Part shown: positions 25,606-32,534 of the stretch, piece by piece | How the letters are laid out: each line of letters begins with the position of its first letter | How positions within the stretch are numbered: the stretch's first letter is position 1 | Origin: Trinickia violacea | GTDB lineage: Bacteria > Pseudomonadota > Gammaproteobacteria > Burkholderiales > Burkholderiaceae | Assembly (NCBI RefSeq): GCF_005280735.1 | Contig: NZ_CP040078.1 | Coordinates: forward strand, 1,798,001 to 1,862,000 | Direction: 5' to 3' | DNA length: 64,000 nt | Translations under genes and position numbers: made by a program | The notes under the pieces: model-generated | Seen by the model: only the letters and a program-made list of their open reading frames with translations | Told to the model about the DNA's origin: nothing | Databases searched by the model: none

Positions 25606-26415
25606 TTACCGCGGGCCCGAGCGCGCGCCGAGCATCCGGCTGATGCGCTCGGCATGCGCGCGCAGTGTGCGCCCCAGTGCGTGCAGGTCGTCGTCGCTCA
25701 GTCCGGTCTTGAGCGTGGTGACGCTGATCGCGGCCACGCCCTCGCCATCGCGGTTCGTAATCGCCGCGCCGACGCAGACCACGCCGATGTTGTCTTCTTC
25801 GTCGTCGAATGCGTAGCCTTGCTCGGCGACGAGGATCAGATCCTTCATCAGCTCCGCGGGCGTCACGCGGGTGTATTCGGTGCGGCGCGGCATGCCGGTA
25901 TGCGCCAGCAGCTTCACGACCCGCGCCGGCGGCAGCAGCGCGAGCAGGGATTTGCCGAGTGCGGAGCAATGCGGAAGCTCGCGTTGCCCGAGTGCGGAGG
26001 CGATCCGCACGATGCCCGGCGCCTCGACGCGGCTGATCGCCACCGCATAGCCGTTGTCGTCGAGCACCGCGAGCCGGGAGGTGAGGCCGGTCGTCTCGGT
26101 CAGCTCGCGCAGCACCGGCATCGCGACCTGGGACAGGCCGACGTCGGCCGCCGCCCGGTCGCCGAGATGCACGAGCGCAAACCCGAGCCGATAGCGCCGC
26201 GAGCCGCCAAGGCGCACGTCGGTGACGTAGTCGCGGGCAAGCAAGGTCTGCAATAACGCGAACGCCGTGCTCTTCGAGACGTCGATCGCCGTCGCGATCT
26301 CGGCAACCGTGAGCCCCTCGGTGCCGCTGGCCCCCAAGGTATCCAAAACGTCGAGCGCCCGGCTGACGCTGCGAAGTGCGTTGCGTTCTCCAGTGGTTTG
26401 AGCGGTTTGTGTCAT
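25606..26415 (-). CDS. IclR-family transcriptional regulator
   Basis: This 269-residue regulator has an N-terminal winged helix (LTVAEIATAIDVSKSTAFALL) and a C-terminal IclR effector domain with CSALGKSLLALLPP and the cysteine-containing GVVCVGAAI strand. It is the first gene of the unit with the ABC permease (69 bp downstream) and binding protein, and most likely controls their expression. The effector is unknown but is probably the transported compound or a product of it. Confidence 0.88.
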   Translation of the reverse strand: MTQTAQTTGERNALRSVSRALDVLDTLGASGTEGLTVAEIATAIDVSKSTAFALLQTLLARDYVTDVRLGGSRRYRLGFALVHLGDRAAADVGLSQVAMPVLRELTETTGLTSRLAVLDDNGYAVAISRVEAPGIVRIASALGQRELPHCSALGKSLLALLPPARVVKLLAHTGMPRRTEYTRVTPAELMKDLILVAEQGYAFDDEEDNIGVVCVGAAITNRDGEGVAAISVTTLKTGLSDDDLHALGRTLRAHAERISRMLGARSGPR

Positions 26416-26676
26416 TTGTATTTCGAGTTCTTACCGATAGCGTGGCGGTCGAGCGTTTCAGCGAGCTTCGCACAGACGATATTGACAGTCATTAGGGTGG
26501 GACCGTACCATGAATATCTCGCCGAACCGCGTTCGGCAGAGCAGAACAATTTAAATAATTCGAGAGGCGGCACAGCGGATTCACGGTGTGCTTCACCCAG
26601 GCAAACAGCTACGGGGGCTACGGAACGGTGGCGTGCTCGCGGCATGCGCGCCACCGTATTCCGACGGCGAACAACG

Positions 26677-26934
26677 ATGGGAATCATTTCAGAACGGGAT
26701 TTGAACGACGGCGGGCAACCGAAAATGTCGGGTGCCTATTCGTTGAAAGTCGCACATGGCGACATTCTGCACATTAAGTCCGTGATTCAGCGATTGTCGA
26801 CCCAGGATTTGAACGAATCGCGTTTGCCGCCGGCATATTGGCGAAAGCGCTTGCAGGAAATCATTGAAAGCCATCAATTGTCGAAAAGCCAATTCGACGA
26901 AATCGGCCGTCTTCTCGCTACGTTGAAGGAATAG
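26677..26934 (+). CDS. Small hypothetical protein, 85 residues
   Basis: I do not recognise this protein. It is polar and mostly helical by composition (DILHIKSVIQRL and AYWRKRLQEIIESHQLSKSQ), with no signal peptide or membrane segment. The gene and about 150 bp before it are clearly lower in GC than the surroundings. I took the ATG at 26677, but the ATG at 26725 (MSGAYSLKV) is also possible because neither has a strong ribosome-binding site. It ends 62 bp before the GlxA-like regulator on the same strand, so the two may be co-transcribed and may have arrived together. Confidence 0.6.
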   Translation: MGIISERDLNDGGQPKMSGAYSLKVAHGDILHIKSVIQRLSTQDLNESRLPPAYWRKRLQEIIESHQLSKSQFDEIGRLLATLKE

Positions 26935-26996
26935 CGGCCCACGGTGGGCTGTCCGGGGCTTCAGAGCGGGACCAGTTAATTGCCGAGGAACATCAG

Positions 26997-27998
26997 ATGG
27001 AATGCTTTTCCGAAATTCAACGGAATGTCGTATTGCCGCCCGTTCTGCCTGAAGCGCGCAGCGCAAGGCGTATTGGCGTGGTGTTATTCAATGGCTTTGC
27101 ACTCCCGGGTGCAGTGGCAATCACAGAGGTATTCCATTCGGCGAATGCATTTACCGACTCTGCGGATAGCGATGGCGCGCGCTATGAAGTCTGTCTGTTG
27201 TCGGCGGCCGGCGGCAGAATCGCAAGCTCGTCATCCGTCTTCGTTTGGACCGAAAGTGTCGACACGCAGCGCGATACGGACGATTTCCGTGCGCTCTTCA
27301 TCGTCGGCGGTACCGGGGCGGCCAATGCGTCGCGGGATGATCGCCTCGTCGCTTGGTTGCGCCGCTCCCATTCCCGAACCGATCTGCTATTCCCGGTCGC
27401 CGAGGGCCGCTTGCTCCTCGAAGCCGCTGGCTTCGGGCAAACCGCCAATGGAGGGGGCAGCGGGGTACGTGCCGCCGAGTCAGAGCGAAACGTGACCCAT
27501 GCCGCTCCCGCTGCCGAGCCAATGGACCCCATGCGAATCGCCATGTCGGTGGTGCAAGAGGATCTCGGCTCGGAAGCCGCCCGTCATATCGCTGACCGAA
27601 TCGCGCCGTCCGCGGAAACGAAGCTCACCTCCAACGTGCGCAAGAACGCGTCGGATTGCGTCAACGAAAAGATTCAGGAATCAGCCCGGTGGCTCGAAGC
27701 GAACGGCGACCGGCCCATCGCTATCGACGACGCCGCACAAATCGCCGCCATGAGCGAGCGAAACTTCCTGCGGCGCTTCAAGATGGAAATGGGCGTCACG
27801 CCATCGGATTACCTCACGTCCGTGCGACTCGACATGAGCTGCCGCCTGCTCGTCGAAACCGATCTGCCGATCGATAAAATTGCCAGGCGTTGCGGTATCG
27901 GCAGTGGCGGGCGGTTATCGAAGCTGTTTCGTCAGCACTTCGAAACGACTCCGACCCAATACCGCGCAAGCAAACAGGTGGTCGGCAAATCGACGTAG
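26997..27998 (+). CDS. AraC-type regulator with a degenerate DJ-1/PfpI domain (GlxA-like)
   Basis: This 333-residue protein has an N-terminal region starting RRIGVVLFNGFALPGAVAI, like the amidotransferase-type domain of GlxA regulators, and a C-terminal AraC domain with two helix-turn-helix motifs (AQIAAMSERNFLRRFKMEMG, then IDKIARRCGIGSGGRLSKLF). Unlike the other two GlxA-type regulators in this window, the segment where the nucleophile-elbow Cys-Thr-Gly should lie reads LLFPVAEGRLLLEAAGF, so the cysteine is absent. GAGGAA precedes the ATG. The target genes are unknown; the preceding small gene is one candidate. Confidence 0.82.
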   Translation: MECFSEIQRNVVLPPVLPEARSARRIGVVLFNGFALPGAVAITEVFHSANAFTDSADSDGARYEVCLLSAAGGRIASSSSVFVWTESVDTQRDTDDFRALFIVGGTGAANASRDDRLVAWLRRSHSRTDLLFPVAEGRLLLEAAGFGQTANGGGSGVRAAESERNVTHAAPAAEPMDPMRIAMSVVQEDLGSEAARHIADRIAPSAETKLTSNVRKNASDCVNEKIQESARWLEANGDRPIAIDDAAQIAAMSERNFLRRFKMEMGVTPSDYLTSVRLDMSCRLLVETDLPIDKIARRCGIGSGGRLSKLFRQHFETTPTQYRASKQVVGKST

Positions 27999-28003
27999 GA
28001 AGC

Positions 28004-28025
28004 TCGCTGGCCTAATCGCCAGCGA
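28004..28025. terminator. Hairpin between convergent regulator genes
   Basis: TCGCTGGC (28004-28011) and GCCAGCGA (28018-28025) form a perfect 8-bp stem with a six-base loop. It lies between the stop codons of two convergent genes, 6 bp after the first and 30 bp before the second, so a bidirectional terminator is likely despite the lack of a long T-tract. Confidence 0.5.
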
Positions 28026-28054
28026 CGCGTGTCGGACGTCCGGCTTCGCGCAAC

Positions 28055-29092
28055 CTAAGCATGCATCAGCACGCCGCCCGTCATACCGGCAGCTGGCACC
28101 ATAGGCGAAGCCGCCGCAGGCGCAAGGGGGGCAACCTGCCTGCGCCGCTCCCTTGTCGGCGCCGTACCGAACGCATCGCGATAACTCTTGCTGAAATGGC
28201 AGGCCGACTGAAAACCGCAGGCCATCGTGATGTGCATGATCGACATATCGGTTTGCAGCAGCAATTCCCGCGCGCGCCGCAACCGCAGCGTGAGGTAGTA
28301 ATGCGTCGGCGTCATCCCGAGATGCTCGCGGAAGAGCCGCTGCAGTTGCCGTTGCGACATATTCGCGAGCCGCGCGAGCTCTTCGCGCGACAACGGCTCC
28401 TCGATATTGTTTTCCATCAGCGCGATCACTTCGAACAGCGACTTGTTCGCTGACCCCAGCCGCGCAACGAGCGGCATGCGCTGCTGCGCGCTCGTATCGC
28501 GCACGTGCTCGACGATGAACTGTTCGGCGATCTGCGTCACGCGCGCCGTCCCCACGCGCGCAGCAATCAAGTTGAGCATCATGTCGAGCGGCGCGACGCC
28601 TCCCGTACACGTCACCCGATCGCGATCGACCACGAATAGTTCTTTCAGAAAACGCGTGCCGGGAAATTCCTCTTTGAGCGCCGACATGTTTTCCCAATGG
28701 ATCGCGCACGCATAGCCGTCGAGCAATCCCGATTTCGCGAGCGCATACGTGCCCGTGCAAAGACTGCCGAGCGCCACGCCCTCGCGCGCGAAGCGGCGCA
28801 GTGCCGACAGATGAGCCGGCGTGGTTTCGCGCTGCACGTCGATGCCGCCGCAGACGAACACGATATCGGGCTTGCCGACGCATTCGGCCGGACCCGATTC
28901 GACGGATAACCCATTGCTCGCCGTCACCGGTCCGCCTTCCGGGCTCACCACCGACCAACGGTAAAGCGGTTTGCCGCTCAAATAGTTCGCCATGCGCAGC
29001 ACTTCGATCGCATTCGTGAACGCGATCATCGTGAAGTTCGGCAACGGCATGAAGGCGAAGTGAGACAGCGACGCAGTTCGGTCGGGCGACAT
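28055..29092 (-). CDS. gbdR: GbdR-type AraC regulator of glycine betaine catabolism
   Basis: This 345-residue protein has an N-terminal DJ-1/PfpI-like domain (FMPLPNFTMIAFTNAIEVLRM; elbow motif GSLCTGTYAL with its cysteine) and C-terminal AraC helices (ELARLANMSQRQLQRLFREH and HITMACGFQSACHFSKSY). In Pseudomonas GbdR activates gbcAB, dgcAB, sox and glyA in response to betaine and dimethylglycine. Divergence from the glyA-dgcAB-gbcAB region supports that role. The carnitine regulator CdhR is closely related and cannot be excluded. The start at 29092 has AAGGA upstream; 19 further in-frame codons are probably leader. Confidence 0.85.
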   Translation of the reverse strand: MSPDRTASLSHFAFMPLPNFTMIAFTNAIEVLRMANYLSGKPLYRWSVVSPEGGPVTASNGLSVESGPAECVGKPDIVFVCGGIDVQRETTPAHLSALRRFAREGVALGSLCTGTYALAKSGLLDGYACAIHWENMSALKEEFPGTRFLKELFVVDRDRVTCTGGVAPLDMMLNLIAARVGTARVTQIAEQFIVEHVRDTSAQQRMPLVARLGSANKSLFEVIALMENNIEEPLSREELARLANMSQRQLQRLFREHLGMTPTHYYLTLRLRRARELLLQTDMSIMHITMACGFQSACHFSKSYRDAFGTAPTRERRRQVAPLAPAAASPMVPAAGMTGGVLMHA

Positions 29093-29572
29093 GGAGAAGC
29101 GTTCCTTCGGATCTGATGTGTTGCGGCCGATGCGGGGACATGGGCTCATTCATTGTGGAATCGGTGGCAACAAGCGTGCCATACGGCTTAACCCTTATCT
29201 CGCCGCCAAGCGGCACCGTGGCGTTGCATTGCGATGCACTGCGCGCGTGCGGCGGCAGCACGGGTTTCGCGCGCGATTCGCACTCGCGCAGTGCGAAGCT
29301 GTTGCGATGCAGCAAATCGTGACGAAGCGCGGATGCCGAAGTGTGCGCACGAAGATAACAATTTGAAAGCCGCACCTAATCGGCATAGATCGAGCCATCC
29401 GCACGATCTGTCACTTGTCCAAAATGGACTTCGATGGCGCAAAAAACCAAGAAAGCGTCTGAAATCGTAAATCGGCTCCAAAAGCGAACGACAAGAATAG
29501 AGCCGTCAAGTACGAGAGCCCGCAAGCCTTGCCGCAAGCGGGCGTGCTCCACCCACTCTCCAGGGACTCACT
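29093..29572. promoter_or_regulatory. Divergent gbdR/glyA control region
   Basis: This 480-bp region without a gene separates the GbdR-type regulator from glyA. It contains a 13-bp inverted repeat GTCCAAAATGGAC (29417-29429), about 145 bp before glyA, followed by TTCGATGGCGCAAA. Closer to glyA it holds a leader hairpin, GCCCGC (29518-29523) pairing with GCGGGC (29538-29543). The inverted repeat is a candidate activator site. I see no glycine riboswitch. Confidence 0.45.
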
Positions 29573-30847
29573 ATGTCTAAGACGCTTCCATTGTTTGCGC
29601 AGACACTTGCCGAGCGCGATGCGCCGGTGCGCGGCGCGGTGTTGAGGGAACTCGAACGGCAGCAGTCGCAGGTCGAGCTGATCGCGTCGGAAAACATCGT
29701 GTCGCGCGCCGTGCTCGAAGCGCAAGGCTCCGTGCTGACCAACAAGTACGCGGAGGGGTATCCGGGCAAGCGTTACTACGGCGGTTGCGAATTCGTCGAT
29801 GAAGTCGAGACGCTGGCGATCGACCGCGTCAAGCAGATCTTCGGCGCGGGCTACGCGAACGTGCAGCCGCATTCGGGCGCGCAAGCGAATGGCGCGGTGA
29901 TGCTCGCGCTGACGAAGCCCGGCGATACGGTGCTCGGCATGTCGCTCGATGCGGGCGGCCATCTCACCCATGGCGCGAAGCCGGCGTTGTCGGGCAAGTG
30001 GTTCAACGCGGTGCAGTACGGCGTCGATCGCGAGACGCTCTTGATCGACTACGCGCAAGTCGAGGCGCTCGCTCAGCAGCACAAGCCGAGTCTCATCATC
30101 GCGGGCTTCTCGGCGTATCCGCGCGTGCTCGACTTCGCGCGCTTTCGCGAGATCGCCGATAGCGTCGGCGCCAAGCTGATGGTGGACATGGCGCACATCG
30201 CCGGCGTGATCGCGGCGGGACGGCATCCGAATCCGATCGGCTACGCAGACGTCGTGACGTCGACCACGCACAAGACGCTGCGCGGCCCGCGCGGCGGCTT
30301 CGTTTTGACCAACAACGAAGACATCGCGAAGAAGATCAATTCGGCCGTGTTCCCAGGGCTGCAAGGCGGTCCGCTGATGCATGTGATCGCGGGCAAGGCC
30401 GTCGCGTTTGGCGAGGCGTTGCAGCCGAGCTTCAAAACTTATATCGACAACGTGCTCGCCAACGCCAAGGCGTTGGGCGAAGTGCTCAAGGACGGCGGCG
30501 TCGATCTCGTGACGGGCGGCACCGACAACCATCTGCTGCTCGTCGATCTGCGTCCGAAGGGCCTCAAGGGCACGCAGGTCGAGCAGGCGCTCGAACGTGC
30601 CGGCATCACGTGCAACAAGAACGGCATTCCGTTCGACACCGAGAAGCCGACCGTCACGTCGGGCATCCGTCTCGGCACGCCGGCCGGAACCACGCGAGGC
30701 TTCGGCGTCGACGAGTTCGGTCAGATCGGCCGTCTCATCCTCGAAGTGTTCGATGCGCTGCGCAAACACCCGGATGGCGACGCCGAAACCGAACAGCGCG
30801 TGCGGCGGGAAATCTTCGCGCTGTGCGAGCAGTTTCCCATCTACTGA
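29573..30847 (+). CDS. glyA: Serine hydroxymethyltransferase
   Basis: This 424-residue PLP enzyme has the PLP lysine (about residue 234) in the motif STTHKTLRGPRGG. The conserved segments IASENIVSRAVLEAQGS, NKYAEGYPGKRYYGG and PHSGAQANGAVM are also present. It condenses glycine with 5,10-methylene-THF to serine. Located at the head of the betaine-degradation cluster, it is the counterpart of Pseudomonas glyA1 and would use both the glycine and the methylene-THF released by sarcosine oxidase. A second, housekeeping glyA probably exists elsewhere. Confidence 0.96.
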   Translation: MSKTLPLFAQTLAERDAPVRGAVLRELERQQSQVELIASENIVSRAVLEAQGSVLTNKYAEGYPGKRYYGGCEFVDEVETLAIDRVKQIFGAGYANVQPHSGAQANGAVMLALTKPGDTVLGMSLDAGGHLTHGAKPALSGKWFNAVQYGVDRETLLIDYAQVEALAQQHKPSLIIAGFSAYPRVLDFARFREIADSVGAKLMVDMAHIAGVIAAGRHPNPIGYADVVTSTTHKTLRGPRGGFVLTNNEDIAKKINSAVFPGLQGGPLMHVIAGKAVAFGEALQPSFKTYIDNVLANAKALGEVLKDGGVDLVTGGTDNHLLLVDLRPKGLKGTQVEQALERAGITCNKNGIPFDTEKPTVTSGIRLGTPAGTTRGFGVDEFGQIGRLILEVFDALRKHPDGDAETEQRVRREIFALCEQFPIY

Positions 30848-30942
30848 TCCGCACGACGATACGCGCGCCGATAAGGGCCGAGAGGGCCCGCCAACCCAAC
30901 CGCACGGTTGAAGACCATTCGCAAGAACGCCTGGAGAATTCG

Positions 30943-31914
30943 ATGAGCACCCTGCACGAGAACAGCATCATCATCGACGGTCTGAACATTTCAAAGTTCG
31001 ACCGCTCGGTATTCGAAGACATGAGGAAGGGCGGCATCACGGCCGCGAACTGCACGGTGTCCGTCTGGGAGAACTTCACGAAAACGGTCGACAACATTGC
31101 GCTCATGAAGCAGCAGATTCGCGAGCACAGCGAGATCCTGACGCTCGTGCGCACGACCGACGACATCCTGCGCGCGAAAAAGGAAAACAAGACCGGCATC
31201 ATTTTCGGCTTTCAGAACGCGCATGCGTTCGAGGACAACCTCGGCTACATCGAGGCATTCCGCGACATGGGCGTGCGGGTCGTTCAGCTTTGCTACAACA
31301 CGCAGAACCTCGTCGGCACGGGCTGCTACGAGCGTGACGGCGGCTTGTCGGATTTCGGGCGCGAGGTCATCACCGAAATGAATCGCGTCGGCATCATGGT
31401 CGATCTCTCGCATGTCGGCGGGAAGACGTCGTCGGAGGCGATCGCGTTTTCGAAGAAGCCGGTCTGCTATTCGCACTGTCTGCCGTCGGGGCTCAAGGAG
31501 CATCCGCGCAACAAGAGCGACGAGCAATTGAAGGAGATCGCCGACGCCGGCGGCTTTGTCGGCGTGACGATGTTCGCGCCGTTCCTGAAGCGCGGCATCG
31601 ACGCCACGGTTGAGGACTACATCGAAGCGATCGGCTACGTGGTCAACCTGATCGGCGAAGACGCGGTCGGCATCGGCACGGACTTCACGCAGGGCTACAG
31701 CACCGAGTTCTTCGACATGCTCACGCACGACAAGGGCCGTTATCGCCGCCTCACGAACTTCGGCAAGGTCGTCAATCCCGAAGGCATTCGCACGATCGGC
31801 GAGTTTCCGAACCTGACGGCGGCGATGGAGCGCGCCGGCTGGAGCGAGACCCGCATCCGCAAGATCATGGGCGAAAACTGGGTGAGGGTCTTCAAGGACG
31901 TTTGGGGCGCTTGA
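30943..31914 (+). CDS. Membrane dipeptidase-family (M19) protein of the betaine cluster
   Basis: This 323-residue protein belongs to the renal dipeptidase family. It keeps the IIIDGLNISKFD start, the metal-site MVDLSHVGGKTSSEAI and SHCLPSGLKEHPRNKSDEQL, and GIGTDFTQG near residue 245. The usual first metal motif HxD is DGLN here, suggesting a changed metal site. Pseudomonas has the orthologous gene (PA5396 in P. aeruginosa, from memory) beside dgcAB. Its job in betaine catabolism is not established; it may act on an N-methylated dipeptide or amide. It starts 95 bp after glyA. Confidence 0.85.
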   Translation: MSTLHENSIIIDGLNISKFDRSVFEDMRKGGITAANCTVSVWENFTKTVDNIALMKQQIREHSEILTLVRTTDDILRAKKENKTGIIFGFQNAHAFEDNLGYIEAFRDMGVRVVQLCYNTQNLVGTGCYERDGGLSDFGREVITEMNRVGIMVDLSHVGGKTSSEAIAFSKKPVCYSHCLPSGLKEHPRNKSDEQLKEIADAGGFVGVTMFAPFLKRGIDATVEDYIEAIGYVVNLIGEDAVGIGTDFTQGYSTEFFDMLTHDKGRYRRLTNFGKVVNPEGIRTIGEFPNLTAAMERAGWSETRIRKIMGENWVRVFKDVWGA

Positions 31915-31963
31915 GCGTCGGCCGTCCGCTTCCCTCTCATTCTTAGCAAACCTGAGTCATTCG

Positions 31964-32497
31964 ATGCAACCGCAACTGCCGATCGACGTCGATCCCAACA
32001 CGGGCGTCTGGACCACCGACGCGCTGGCGATGCTGTACGTCCCGCGTCATTTCTTCACGAACAACCACACGGCCGTCGAGGAAGCGCTCGGCCGCGAGGC
32101 GTATGCCGAGATTCTTTATAAGGCCGGCTACAAGTCCGCGTATCACTGGTGCGATAAGGAAGCAAAGCAGCACGGCATCAGCGGCATGGCGGTTTTCGAG
32201 CACTACTTGAAACGCCTCTCGCAACGCGGCTGGGGGCTCTTCAAGATCGTCGAGGCCGATCCGGTCAGCGCGCGTGCGCGCATCGTACTGCGTCATTCGT
32301 CGTTCGTGCTCCAGCAGCCGGGCAAGGAAGGCAAGCTCTGCTACATGTTCGCCGGTTGGTTCGCGGGCGCGATGGATTGGGTCAACGACACGCGCGATGG
32401 CGGCAAGCATGCGCCGCGTTCGCAATCGAAAGAGGTGCAATGCGCGGCCGAAGGCCACGACCATTGCGTATTCGAAGTTTCGCCGCTCGCTCAATAA
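31964..32497 (+). CDS. V4R-like/DUF5943 protein linked to dimethylglycine dehydrogenase
   Basis: This 177-residue cytoplasmic protein has a C-terminal half resembling the V4R (4-vinyl reductase) small-molecule-binding fold, ending VQCAAEGHDHCVFEV with two cysteines near the terminus. Pseudomonas has a similar gene directly before dgcA (PA5397, from memory). It lies 49 bp after the dipeptidase and 37 bp before dgcA. The function is unknown; a ligand-binding or assembly role for the DgcAB complex is an inference. Confidence 0.8.
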   Translation: MQPQLPIDVDPNTGVWTTDALAMLYVPRHFFTNNHTAVEEALGREAYAEILYKAGYKSAYHWCDKEAKQHGISGMAVFEHYLKRLSQRGWGLFKIVEADPVSARARIVLRHSSFVLQQPGKEGKLCYMFAGWFAGAMDWVNDTRDGGKHAPRSQSKEVQCAAEGHDHCVFEVSPLAQ

Positions 32498-32534
32498 CAC
32501 GCGGTAAAAAGCACTACGTTCGAGGTTGCCTGAG

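Noticed and set aside
23885..26473. A single 862-codon frame covering binding protein, permease and IclR regions
   Set aside because: Only its 3' third is the binding protein; the rest is out of frame with the permease and IclR genes, each of which has its own start. It is not a fusion protein.
29093..29572. Glycine riboswitch in front of glyA
   Set aside because: I could not find tandem aptamer signatures; only short inverted repeats are visible.
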